In this document: positions 44,839-55,281 of the stretch, piece after piece
Numbering within the stretch: position 1 is the first letter of the stretch
Layout of the letters: every line of letters starts with the position of its first letter
From: Heterotrichella gracilis
Taxonomy: Eukaryota; Sar; Xanthophyceae; Tribonematales; Xanthonemataceae
Assembly (NCBI GenBank): GCA_032358255.1
Contig: JAULBX010022852.1
Span: forward strand, 1 to 64,000
DNA length: 64,000 bases
Reading direction: 5' to 3'
Program-made: the position numbers and the translations under genes
The notes under the pieces: model-generated
Seen by the model: only the letters and a program-made list of their open reading frames with translations
Databases searched by the model: none
Told to the model about the DNA's origin: nothing

Positions 44839-46306
44839 ATGGCCAGCAGCAGCAGCAGCAGCCCAGCCCAGCTGTACAAACAGACCCCCATCCACTCCCT
44901 CCCAGACGACCTGCTGCAGCGCATCCTACGAGGAGTACCATTCCAGGACTACTGTGGTAATAATTCTCGCTACAAAGCAGAGCTGCCGCTGGTGTGCAAG
45001 GCCTGGCGCAGGGCGCTCTCGGGCCCAAGTGCGGCGTGGCCACACATGGTGCAGCGCAACTCCAGCAAGTCTTTCCTGGACTGGCTGTGCCCCAGGCTGG
45101 CAGCAAGCAAGTCCCTCGAAAACCTGCATGGCACCCCAGAGGACAAGCTGCGGGTGCTCAACAGCCTCAACCCGTCTTGTCTTACTGTCCTCACTCAGTA
45201 CAGAGCTGCAGATAACTATGGAGATGGGGGCTGTGTCGGGCAGCTGCTTGAGGCCACTTTCCGCCTCACCTCCCTGCGCTCCTTGCAGCTCAACATGCCC
45301 TGCACTCCGGAGCAGTTGGCGCCCTGCCTGCCAGCCATGGCAGCCCTGGTCAACCTGGAGGGCCTGAATCTTGACTTCAGAAATCCTCAGCCCAACACCC
45401 GTCAAGGGTGGCCGGTGCTCCCTTGCCTTCCAAAGCTTTCCAGTGCAACACTCGTGGTACATGGGGAAGAGGTTGTCTCGATGCTGGCCAACCAGTCTGC
45501 ATTGACCAGCTTGCATGTCCTTGGAGGAAGGTATGTGGATGATGAAGTGAGTTTCGGCACCTCCATGCGCCCGCTCACCCAACTGAAGATGCTGGAGGTG
45601 GATTGCTGCTGGCTGGTGTTCCCGCCTGGTTGCTTCCCCACCTCACTTGAAGAGCTTACCACTCACGACAGTCAATCGGAGGTTGATGCCATGGCCCTTC
45701 TCCCCAACCTCGTGCACCTGACGTCACTTGTAGTTGATGGTGTACAGCGCTTGACCCCTGCACTGGCCAGCCTCACCAACCTCCAGGAGCTGATTGTCTG
45801 CGATCTGGTGGAGCCGCTGGTGCTGCCAGTCATGCCCAACCTCACGCTGCTCTCGGCACTGGATGTGCACAGCGTACAGCTGCAGGTGCCCGAAACTCTG
45901 AAACCCTAAACCCTACATTGGTGCTCAAGATAAGACCATGCGTGCAGCTGCAGGTGCCCAAAACTTTGAAACCCTACACCCTACATTGGTGCGCAGGATA
46001 AAACCATGCGTGCTGCTGCAGGTGCCCATAAACCCCAAGCTGTGGTTGTCGCAGTGGGCGGGGGAGCCACTCGAGGAGCCAGCACCGCGCGATGGCGTGA
46101 TTAGCATCAAGGGGCGGCACGGCATGTACAGCATGGGCGTGGATGCAGACAACTGTGTTGTGGTCAGCATGTCCCAGCGCCTGCCCCCTGATGGCGGGAC
46201 TCCATTTCATGCTGAATGGGCGCGTGAGGCAAGGGGGGAGTGGGAGCAATGCGTCGGGTGGCTGCACACCGCCGCAGCATCATGCGCACAGAGTGAACGT
46301 GAGTGA
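44839..46306 (+). CDS. F-box protein, tandem paralogue A, with paralogue-specific intron
   Basis: Two exons, 44839-45885 and 46022-46306 (1332 nt, 443 residues). The F-box is PIHSLPDDLLQRILRGVPF followed by LPLVCKAWRRAL at about residues 15-60; the rest is a leucine-rich-repeat-like region (NLEGLNLDF, LTSLVVDGV, LASLTNLQELIV). F-box proteins usually bring targets to SCF ubiquitin ligases; the target is unknown. Reading without splicing gives a stop at 45909. The sister gene at 50133 is uninterrupted at this point and continues with VPINPKL, exactly as exon 2 does here. Removing 45886-46021 restores phase 0 and full length (453 residues in the sister). The intron is made of two 68-bp repeat units. 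The start matches the MASSSS starts of the sisters. Confidence 0.85.
45880..46021 (+). repeat. Two 68-bp units forming a nascent intron
   Basis: CTGCAGGTGCC occurs at 45880, 45948 and 46016, exactly 68 bases apart. Between occurrences lie AAACCCTAAACCCTACATTG (unit 1) and AAACCCTACACCCTACATTG (unit 2), then GATAAGACCATGCGT or GATAAAACCATGCGT. Because each junction contains CAG|GT, the first copy offers a donor and the last an acceptor. The intron 45886-46021 is 136 bases, exactly two units. Confidence 0.9.
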
Positions 46307-47644
46307 TGGTTCGCGCCGTTGTTGCCGTCATGCTCCCGCGGGATGCTTTACCAATTTGCTTTGTTTTGTTAACATCCGTTTTACTTTTGTAGCTTTACAA
46401 GTTTTAAAGAAAGAAGAAGCAGACCCTTGCAAAGCTTGTTCACGTCTAAGTCGAGCAACTGGAAAAATTGCGCAAATTCCTGTAGGTGACGGTTATTTAA
46501 GTAGAGTTGTTAACCCCCGCCTAATGCTTGCCAGTACTTCAGCATGAAGAGCCTAGCATTCCTGCTACTTGTGCTGCGTTTTAATCACCGTGACATATAC
46601 ACTGGAACTTGGAGGTGTATATTAGGTGGAGGTGGCTATGCTATTTTGTTACTCATGCCATGCTTCAATGATTGCGCACTTGCTGTCGGTATTTAATATG
46701 ACATATCTGCTTGGTGCACATGCTATCTTCTGTAAGGATACTGTCCTTTTATGTTTGTTTCTGCTGCTGCACTATATTGGAAGTGGGTCTTGCCGCCTGG
46801 AAGGACAGACTACTCGTCGGCATTACACTGGATAGGGCGCTTTCTACAAAAAAACTGTCTTACATTTCTGGCTTTTCCTTAGGCTATGGCCTGTGATCCC
46901 CTATTTTTTGTGCCTTTGAAGCACACGTGGTGCGTTTGTACCTGGCTTGTCTCCTGCGACTGTTTCCTTCCTTCTGGGCATGACCATTGGGGGAAAATTG
47001 TCAAGGGGTGTATCACATGCATGTGAGAGTTAGAGAACGTCACTGCGCAGTGAGCTTCTAGAAACCCTGCTCGAGGTTCTAAAGAAGATGTAAATGAGAA
47101 AACATGGAACTGAGAATACTGCTTGCTCCTTAATGTAGAAGCAGTTTACGTAGCTGTGTGTGGTGTACTGAGTACTGTTACAGTACAATTGCTACAACTG
47201 TGTTATCTGCCGCACTCCACAGACAGAACGCACCATACTGCTCGCACCACCGCCAAGAAAGTAGGTCTCTCTTTTAGCACTCCCACTTCAATCGAGACTG
47301 CGAAGTGAGTTGCTGTATATCGGCAGCCAAACAACTAGATCCCAGATGGGTGACGACAGGTATTTGGCAGGCCATGATTGGCATATGCATGCATACCACA
47401 GGCAATGCCTATGCATGCAGACGTACCTTTCAGCCCTTTGGCAAGAATTTACTTGGATAGAACCCACTTCAAAGGCAGCAGGACAGTTGCATGCTGTAGC
47501 GCATTGACAGCATTGGCTTTGACGTTTTCCAAGTGTGGTGCATCAGGTGTTTACCTTGGTAGTTGCTGCAGGGTTTGATAAGTCGTGCTTGGTTCTGCCC
47601 CTGCAGATACACAGCATCCACTCAGCACAAAGTCAGCAGGAATC
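46307..47644. other. Spacer between F-box paralogues A and B
   Basis: TGTAA at 47089-47093 is a possible poly(A) signal for paralogue A. From about 46600 the spacer resembles 49240-50130, for example the GTGGCTATGCTATTTTGTTA string (46633 and 49262), GTACTGAGTACTG-like sequence (47167 and 49601) and the CTGCAGATACACAGCA leader (47601, matched by ATGCAGATACACAGCA at 50084). So promoter and leader were duplicated with the genes. Confidence 0.5.
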
Positions 47645-49110
47645 ATGGTCAGTAGCAGCAGCAGCCCAGTGGTGCAAGCACAGCGGTGCAAACTCACCCC
47701 CATCCACTCCCTCCCTGATGACCTGCTGCAGCGCATTTTTGGTGAGCTACCCTTCCACTGGGAGACAAATACCTTTCCTTTCAAGAAGCATTACAAAGCA
47801 GAGCTGCAGCTGGTGTGTAAGGGCTGGCACAGGGCTCTCTCGGGCCCAAGTGTGGCGTGGGCAGACGTGAGTTGCCGACCATGCTCCGACCCTGGTCGTT
47901 TCTGGACTGGCTGTGCCCCAAGCTGGCAGCAACCAAGTCCCTCCAATATCTTGGGGGCGAGCCAGAGGACATGTTGCGGGTGCTTAACAACCTCAGCCCA
48001 TCCTGCCTCACTACTCTCACACAGTATGGGCGTACTGCCTGGTCCAAGCATGCATACCGCGGAGACCTTTTTGGGCAGCTGCTTGAGGCCACCTTCTGCC
48101 TCACCTCTCTGTCGTCCTTGCAGCTGCAATTGTGCTGCATGCCGGAGCAGTTGGCGTCCTGCCTGCCAGCCATGACAGCTCTGGTCAACCTGGAGAGGCT
48201 GGAGCTTGGTGTCAGGGATCCAGACAACGGTGCCCAGCAAGGGTGGCCACAGCTTGCATGCCTTCCAAAACTGTCCAGCGTAATTTTCACAGCAAACGGG
48301 GAAGAAGATGTCCTAATGCTGGGCAACCAGTCTGCATTGACCAGCTTGTACGTCAACGAAGGTTTATATCCAGACGGGGGACCCTCCTTCGGCACCTGCA
48401 TGAGGCAGCTCACTCAGCTGAAGAGCTTGGAGGTGTGTTGCTGCCGCAAGATTTTGTCGCCTGGCTGCTTCCCCACCTCACTGCAAAGGCTTACCATCGA
48501 GTGGGACGCGCAGTGGGGTCAGGAGGTTGATACCATGGGGCTCCTCCCGGAGCTGGTCCACCTAACATCACTTGTTCTGGGGGGTGAAGGCATGCAGGGG
48601 GGGAGGGTCACCCTGCTAGGGTTGACCCCTGCCCTGGCGAGCCTCACCAACCTCCAGGAGCTGAGCATGGCCTGTTTTGCGGAGCTAGTGGTGCTTCCGG
48701 TCATGCCCAGCCTCAAGCTGCTGACGGTATGGGAAATGGACGGCGTGCAACTGCTGGGGCCCATCAACACCGGGCTGCGCGTGTCGCAGTGGGCCAGGAG
48801 ACCGGATTTAGTGCCACATGATGGTGTGCTCAGCATTGTGGGGCACCATGGCATGTACACCTTGGGTGTGGATGAAGATGACTGCGTTGTGGTGGGTATG
48901 TCACAGCGCATGCCCCCTGGTGATGCTTCGCCTTCCGCTGATTGGGCGCTTGAGGCAAGCAGGGAGTTGCAGCAATGCACTGCGCACCGCTGCAGCATCG
49001 CGCTTACACTAGTATTGTGGACAGATTTTTCCGCCGAGAGTGACAAGTACACTGGCAATGTGGCGGCACACCGCCGCAGCATCAGCGCACAGAGTGGACA
49101 TGACTGTTGA
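47645..49110 (+). pseudogene. F-box paralogue B, frameshifted
   Basis: It begins MVSSSSSPVV with F-box PIHSLPDDLLQRIFGELPF and runs in frame to SGPSVAWADVSCR. Between about 47870 and 47905 the sequence is 13 bases shorter than paralogue C, so the rest (FLDWLCPKLAATKSLQYLGG to the end) lies in another frame that stays open to 49110. No splice pair restores the frame. Apart from this, similarity to paralogue C is high over the whole length, and the end differs: after LQQC it reads TAHRCSIALTL rather than IGWLRTAAAS. It may be a recent pseudogene, or a shorter protein could start at the ATG at 47881. A sequencing error is possible. Confidence 0.7.
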
Positions 49111-50132
49111 TTCTGGCCATTGTTGCCATTGTGCTTAAGCGGGATGAACCGCACCAATGCTCATAACTGCACATGAAGATCCTAGCCTGTCCTCCTACTG
49201 TCCTATGTATTTTGCCCCCCGTGGTATACCACTGGTACTTGGTAGTATATATGAGGTGGACGTGGCTATGCTATTTTGTTACTGGCGCCATTCTCCGCTT
49301 ATTGATGTACTGCCCGCCAGTGTTTTATTGTCACTTCTGGTTGGTGGCACTGGAAGATGTCTGTGAGGGCATTTTTTTTCCCCTGCTGTTTCTGGTGCTG
49401 CTAATCTCCTGTAAATGGGTATCTGTGAATGGATACTGACGTGTTGGAGGGCCAGACTGCACGAGACCAATTGCTGGCATGGACCCACCTGTAAAAAAAT
49501 TGTAAATGACGACTAAACGGGGAGTATCACACTGTGGACGTGCATGTAATCGTGGGCAAGCAACAAGCTCTCACCTCGGTATAAGCAGTCTGTGTGGTAT
49601 ATACTGAGTACTGACACATATTTTACCATTATGTTATGTGCCGCACTACGCACAGCAAGCATCTTTTACCTCACTTGCACCATTGCAAGCATAGAGTACC
49701 TTCATCAGCACTCTCACTTCAAGCCGAAACGGCGTAGCAACTTGCAGCATATCAGCAGTCGCCAGCAGGTGGGTGACGGCGCCAGATTTGGCGTGTGCAG
49801 CCTCGACTGGCCCCAAACATAGCCTGCAGGCCACGCATGCATGCATGGCACGTGCATGCATGCAAGCTTGCCTCTTGGCACATGTGCAAGCAGGCGCGTC
49901 TTTCAGCCCTGTGGACGTTGGCAAGAGTGTATTTCGGATAGAACCCAATTGTTAAACGCAGCAGGAAAGTTTGCTTGCTGTAGTGCGTTGACAGCACTGT
50001 ACTTTCTCACGAGGGGTGGTGCATCATGCACTTTCACATCGTTGGTTGCTGCATGTTTTGGAAACTCATGCTTGGTTCTCCCCATGCAGATACACAGCAC
50101 CCACTCAGCATACACCACGTTCATCAGGAGCT
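49111..50132. other. Spacer between F-box paralogues B and C
   Basis: TGTAA occurs at 49490-49494 and 49501-49505 and may end transcript B. Alternating GCATGC palindromes cluster at 49838-49866. The last 120 bases resemble the leader of paralogue B, including a CATGCAGATACACAGCACC string that may be a 5' untranslated splice acceptor. Confidence 0.45.
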
Positions 50133-51494
50133 ATGGCCAGCAGCAGCAGCACCCCAGCAGTGAAACCCCAGCGGTGCAAACAGACCCCCATCCACTCCCT
50201 CCCAGACGACCTGCTGCAGCGCATCTTAGGGGAGCTACCCTTCCACTGGGAGAAAAGCCCGGGTAGAAAGCAGTATAAAGCAGAGCTGCAGCTGGTGTGC
50301 AAGGGCTGGCACAGGGCTCTCTCGGGCCCAAGTGTGGCGTGGGCAGACGTGAGTTGCCGGAAAAGCTGCCTTCCTCGTGCTGATAGCAAGCCATTTCTGG
50401 ACTGGCTGTGCCCCAAGCTGGCAGCAACCAAGTCTCTCGAATGTTTGGGAGGCGAGCCAGAGGACATGTTGCGGGTGCTCAACAACCTCAGCCCATCTTG
50501 CCTCACTACTCTCGCACAGTATGGGCGTATTGCCTACTCCAAATATGAAATCCACGGGGACTGTTTCGGGCAGCTGCTTGAGGCCACCTTCCGCCTCACC
50601 TCCCTGTCGTCCTTGCAGCTGCAACTATGCTGCACTCCGGAGCAGTTGGCGCCCTGCCTGCCAGCCATGGCAGCCCTGGTCAACCTGGAGAGGCTACAGC
50701 TTGGTGTTAGGCATCCAGACAATGGTACCCAGCATGTGTTGCCACAGCTTCCATGCCTTCCAAAACTCTCCAGCGCAACATTCACGGGGCTGGGGGAGCA
50801 CAACCTCTCAATGCTGGCCCACCAGTCAGCGCTGACCAGCCTGCATGTCAACGAAGGGTGCTATGCAGACGGGACAGGCTCCTTCGGCACCTGCTTGAGG
50901 CAGCTCACTCAGCTGAAGAGCTTGCAGGTGGAGTGCTACCGCACGACCATGCCGCCTGGCTGCTTCCCCACCTCGCTACAAGAGCTTCACATCCAGTGGG
51001 ACGAGGAGTGGGGCCAGGATGTTGATGCCGTGGGACTTCTCTCAGACCTTGTGCACCTCACGTCGCTTGTGCAGGAGGGCGATCGCCTACGGGGCCTAGG
51101 CTCTGCCTTGGCCAGCCTCACCAACCTCCAGGGGCTGAGGGTCGCCTGCGTGGCGGAGCCGCTGGTGCTGCCACTCATGCCTAGCCTCACATCGCTCTCG
51201 GTTTGGGAAATGCGCAGTGTGCAACTGCTGGTGCCCATCAACCCCAAGCTGCGCGTGACGCAGTGGGCCAGTATACCATACTTAGTCCCACAGGACGGGG
51301 TCATTAGCATTGTGGGGCAGCACGGCCTGTACACCATGGACGTGGATGAAGATGACTGTGTTGTGGTGGGTATGTCACAGCCCGTGCTCCCTGGCGATGC
51401 CCCGCCTTCTGCTGATTGGGCGCTTGAGGCGAGCAGGGAGTGGCAGCAGTGCATTGGGTGGCTGCGGACCGCTGCAGCATCACGCGTGCAATAG
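50133..51494 (+). CDS. F-box protein, tandem paralogue C
   Basis: Single exon, 1362 nt, 453 residues. F-box at about residues 18-65 (PIHSLPDDLLQRILGELPF, ELQLVCKGWHRALSGPSVAW). The body has leucine-rich spacing: FLDWLCPKLAATKSL, LTSLSSLQLQL, LPAMAALVNLERLQLG, LTSLHVNEG, LTQLKSLQVE, LASLTNLQGLRV. The C-terminal 110 residues (VPINPKLRVTQWA, DGVISIVGQHGLYTMDVDEDDCVVVGMSQ) are shared by all three copies and may form a small beta domain. The protein probably recognises a substrate for an SCF E3 ligase; target unknown. It is the intact reference for judging the intron in paralogue A and the frameshift in paralogue B. The start is the ATG aligned with the sisters. Confidence 0.85.
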   Translation: MASSSSTPAVKPQRCKQTPIHSLPDDLLQRILGELPFHWEKSPGRKQYKAELQLVCKGWHRALSGPSVAWADVSCRKSCLPRADSKPFLDWLCPKLAATKSLECLGGEPEDMLRVLNNLSPSCLTTLAQYGRIAYSKYEIHGDCFGQLLEATFRLTSLSSLQLQLCCTPEQLAPCLPAMAALVNLERLQLGVRHPDNGTQHVLPQLPCLPKLSSATFTGLGEHNLSMLAHQSALTSLHVNEGCYADGTGSFGTCLRQLTQLKSLQVECYRTTMPPGCFPTSLQELHIQWDEEWGQDVDAVGLLSDLVHLTSLVQEGDRLRGLGSALASLTNLQGLRVACVAEPLVLPLMPSLTSLSVWEMRSVQLLVPINPKLRVTQWASIPYLVPQDGVISIVGQHGLYTMDVDEDDCVVVGMSQPVLPGDAPPSADWALEASREWQQCIGWLRTAAASRVQ

Positions 51495-52427
51495 TTGGTG
51501 GGCGGGTGAATTTGCCCTTAAAGGGGCAAAGTTTGTGACAATACACTAGCGTTTTATTTACACATTCTAGTGCGTAGATACTATATTTATATAAGGCAGA
51601 TAGTGCGGTGTTTAGGGATATGCCTTTGCAAGTCACGCCATTTGCCGTTGGTTGCTGCCCTGCCTGTCCTTGATCAACAATATCAGATTGGATGAAGGCT
51701 GAATGCACGCCGCCGTTTGTGGGGCTTCGACAATGTGCAGCAGTAAAATATTTGTTTTTCTGGTTCTGGTGAGACCCAATTGGGGGTGAGTTGTCACCCT
51801 CTATGCGCTGAACAACAGGCGGATGCATCGGACTGATCATATGACTGCCAGGCTGCCTCATGCAGCGTCAGTGACACCCAGCTCAGGTGTTAGTGCATCA
51901 CAATCACAAGTGCTAATGTTTTGCATCACGAGGCTATTGCGGCCAGACTGGGTGCGGCTCACGATGACTCAGGCTAACCGGTGGTGGCACCTCGTTGGGT
52001 TCCCAACACTCTGAACCGAAGGCCTGCTTCCACTGTTGAACAAAATAGAATCATTGCTGGTATTAACCTTAGTGCATCTGTCACATGTGTGCCTTTGTCC
52101 CACCCAGTAACTGCGATAAAGAGTTCAGCGCCGCTTGTGTGTGGAATACAGATCCTGCATGCACGGTGACCAGCAGCTTTGACAATGTTGAGCTTCGCCC
52201 TGCTGATTTGTGCAAATAGTGGGCCTGGTCCTGGGCACCTAGGCCACATTGGAAGCTGGTGTCCGTTCATGAATCAAGGTCCTGGACTGATATTAATATT
52301 GCTGCCATGGGACAGCGAGGGCCTCCTAAGCCATTGCTGTGGTACTCACAATATTTACCCGCTTCCCTGCTGATTCAGCAAAGGTTATCCCCACTAAGGG
52401 TCTGCAAATAGTCCCCAGCACGCCACA
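51495..52427. other. Intergenic region, no supported gene
   Basis: It lies between the convergent ends of F-box C and the SRP54 M-like gene. A perfect 7-bp stem TTTGCCC/GGGCAAA around TTAAAG lies at about 51510-51529, just after the F-box stop. Several short open stretches on both strands have no family match. Confidence 0.4.
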
Positions 52428-54666
52428 TCACACCCCGTAGCGCTTCCCACAGCATGACTTGTATGACTTGCGCGATGCCGGGCACTTGGCGCTACGGCCA
52501 ACGCTCATGCCCGCCAGGGGGCAGGGCATGCCCTTTGGGCCCCGCGCATCCGCAGGCACTGTGCACGCCCCACCCGCGGGAGCCTCTACAGCTGTGGACA
52601 GGGGTTTAGGGTTAGGGTTTCACAGGATGCACACAACATTGTGAGTGTGTACCCAGAAACCTCCGCCGTGCCATTTGTTCATTTCGTTGCATGCACAACA
52701 CATGCCACATTCTTATCGCCACGCATTAGCAAAATATCTGCTCTCACCTTTGCCAGAGACACCCGCTTCACTCGCTGTGGCAGCCGGGGTTGCCTCCTGG
52801 TACTGGCGCCAGTTACCTGCACATTGGGAGGCATGTGGGGGATATAACATGTGGACAGGGAGGGAGGAGCATGAGCGCAGGCATGTGGGCAAGCATGGGG
52901 GCCACCAGGCATGTGAGGCAAGCATGGGGGGCATGGGGAGCAATGTGGTTGGTATGTGGGGCACATGGGCGGGCATGTGCCTCAAGCATTTGATGGGCAT
53001 GTTCTCACCCAGGGTTGCTCCTAGGCCGTGACTGCTTAACCCTAAGCGCTCACCTAGGGTTCGCTCCAGCTCGTCCACGCTCTTGGGCATTGGCTTGCCT
53101 TCCTTGCGCAGCTGCGCCACGCGCGAGGCAGTGGCCTTCATCCACTGGTACTTGGCGATGCAATCATCCACCTGGCAGAACAATTGCACAATTTTAGGGC
53201 TTAGCAACACATTGTTTTTTTTGTTTTACTTGCAATCGCGGCAAAAAATGCGAGATCAGCAATCAGCCGCCCTGGCATTGCCTGTACCACTTATGCGTGT
53301 CAGCAACACATGCCATACCACAACCATCCTTCCCCTGCCCAAATCACAGCATCATGACGCCAGTGCACCACCAGCGACAGCCTCACCACCACCACCACAA
53401 CAACAACCTCCACCCACCTGTGCCCTCGAGCAGTTTGCCTCCCCCGCCACCCTGTTCCTGGCTGAGCCTGTAAACAGCGCAAGGTCCTTCCGCTCCTCGG
53501 GGGTCATGGCGCTGCAACACACACAAAAAGCATTTTGTGTCAAGATGAGGTGCACTATTGTTACTTAAATATATATATATATTTACTAAATAAAATACAG
53601 TTAGTGTGATTGGACAACCTGCAGACTAAACAATTGGCGGTCTGGGTACGGAAGGTAAACCAGGAGGGAAACAGGACTCAGCTAAACTTTTCCCACTAAT
53701 AAAGCTTGAACGCAGCGCCCATGCATAGGGCGGGGAGGCATTGTAGGGATGTGCAATAGGGCGAGCGGGGAAATACCGGATGATCTCCTCGTACAGCCGC
53801 AAGTGGCCCGTGGCAGTTGTGTCCTTGGCCTTGCCAGTGCCGGCAGCAAACCCTGTCAGGGACCCCAGCTGCCGCGCCCGCTTCAAGTTATTGGCGTATG
53901 CTGCGCCGGGGCAACGTCGCCAAGTCAGAAAAAATATACCGTACATAATAAGAGATAAACATACAATAGAAAAATGAAAACTCTCATCCAATTGTGCGCC
54001 ACTGTGGTTGCCACCACGGCACATTTAAGTGCAGATGTGGTTAAAAAAGCTTGTGTTGTCGCCACTTACTGTCTAGGTCTAGGTTTTCCAGGTCCTTGTA
54101 TTCAGACTCCCCCCCGAGGGCGCCTGCAAGGAGCCAGCACACCCAGCTTGAGCCAGGAGTTGTCCAGTGCACATGGCACCAAGCAGTGCAAGTAACACAG
54201 AGCACGCAACACAGAGCAAGCCAGGCAGGCAACAGGGCAAGGGCAAGCCGTCGGATGGTGCAGGGAAGACAAGCAGCTCGCTAAAATTCAAGTGGCCAAT
54301 GCATGTTGTATTACATTACATTACACTACATGCATGCCCCCGGGGATGCGTCCACCGTTGTATCGTAACTTGGCAGTTGAGGAAGCATGGTGGTGACAAC
54401 AGTGCGTTTTCAGGCTACCTGGTATCCGTGACTTGAGCCAGTTTGGCATCCATGACGACTTTGGCTTTGGATCGGCTGCGGTGGGCATGCCACAGAGGTG
54501 TCAGCACACAAAAATGATGGTTGGCTTTGGTCAGGGCATGAGGAGACAAGCCTGCACCTGCTGAGTCTGCAAAGCTGCGTATGCAGGGCTGTAACATTGC
54601 TGGGGCCCTGGACCCTTGGCAATATCTGCAGGCTGAAGTGAGCAACAAGCGCTGGCACCGCTGCAT
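52428..54666 (-). CDS. Mitochondrial-type SRP54 M-domain-like protein with SEC-C-like tail
   Basis: Eight exons in transcription order: 54666-54558, 54475-54419, 54123-54070, 53900-53777, 53511-53418, 53171-53054, 52816-52748, 52591-52428 (789 nt, 262 residues). Residues 1-36 are rich in Arg, Ser, Ala, Cys and Gln without acids until RSFADSAG, a typical mitochondrial presequence. Residues about 70-165 follow the Ffh/SRP54 M domain: LDLDTYANNLKRARQLGSLTG, LRLYEEIIRAMTPEERKDLA, SARNRVAGEANCSRAQVDD. There is no NG GTPase domain. The tail KCPASRKSYKSCCGKR resembles the zinc-binding SEC-C motif. M domains bind signal sequences and SRP RNA; without a GTPase the role here is unknown. Resemblance to plant organellar proteins of similar layout is from memory. 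The exon chain is supported by phase at all seven junctions. Confidence 0.75.
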
Positions 54667-55281
54667 TGTATTGCTCGCTGTGTGAGCAGGGTGCAAGGCA
54701 ATAGGCTTAAACTATACCCACGGCCATCTCAGAAAGAAGACGTCTTCAGCGGAAGTGCAGTGTGGCAGGGAGGTTTTAAGGGCAGTGCAAGCTCTCTTGT
54801 ACGGTCCTAGCTACGGCTGGCAATAACTGGTACCTAGTGCCAACAGCAAGATGGGAAGCAATTCCAGTGAACAGAACCTTTGGGAATACTGTGAACTTCC
54901 TTTGTGGCTTAAAGCAAGCAGTATACACGAGCTGCTGCGCATGCATGCATACTTCATTTGCCGCCAAACAGCACTCGTGCATGCACCACCAGTCCCCGTC
55001 TCCCACGTTCCCTATCTCTCCACACCTATGGCATGTCCCGTTGACACCAAAGCCTGCCCTTCATAAGCCTTCATGCGTAGCTGATGGGCTACACACGGCT
55101 ACGTCGCTGTGTTGCAAAGCCCAAAAACACACTTTGTGGGCAGCAGGTGGATAAATTGGGTTGCACTTCATGCCCAGGCTGTCAACCCTTTTTCGTCCAA
55201 GTGGGCACCCGGAGAGGTGCTATTCTCCACGTTGAGCATGGGTTCGCAGTACTTCTGAGTTTATCCAGTGGGCTTATCAAG
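54667..55281. promoter_or_regulatory. Region between divergent SRP54 M-like and SMAP genes
   Basis: About 615 bases between head-to-head starts. It includes GCATGCATGCATAC near 54941. No TATA box or other gene is evident. Promoter role is inferred from arrangement. Confidence 0.3.

Noticed and set aside
45910-46306. A separate small gene downstream of F-box A, with A ending at 45909
   Set aside because: Alignment with the sister F-box genes shows the two pieces are one protein once the 136-base repeat-derived intron is removed.
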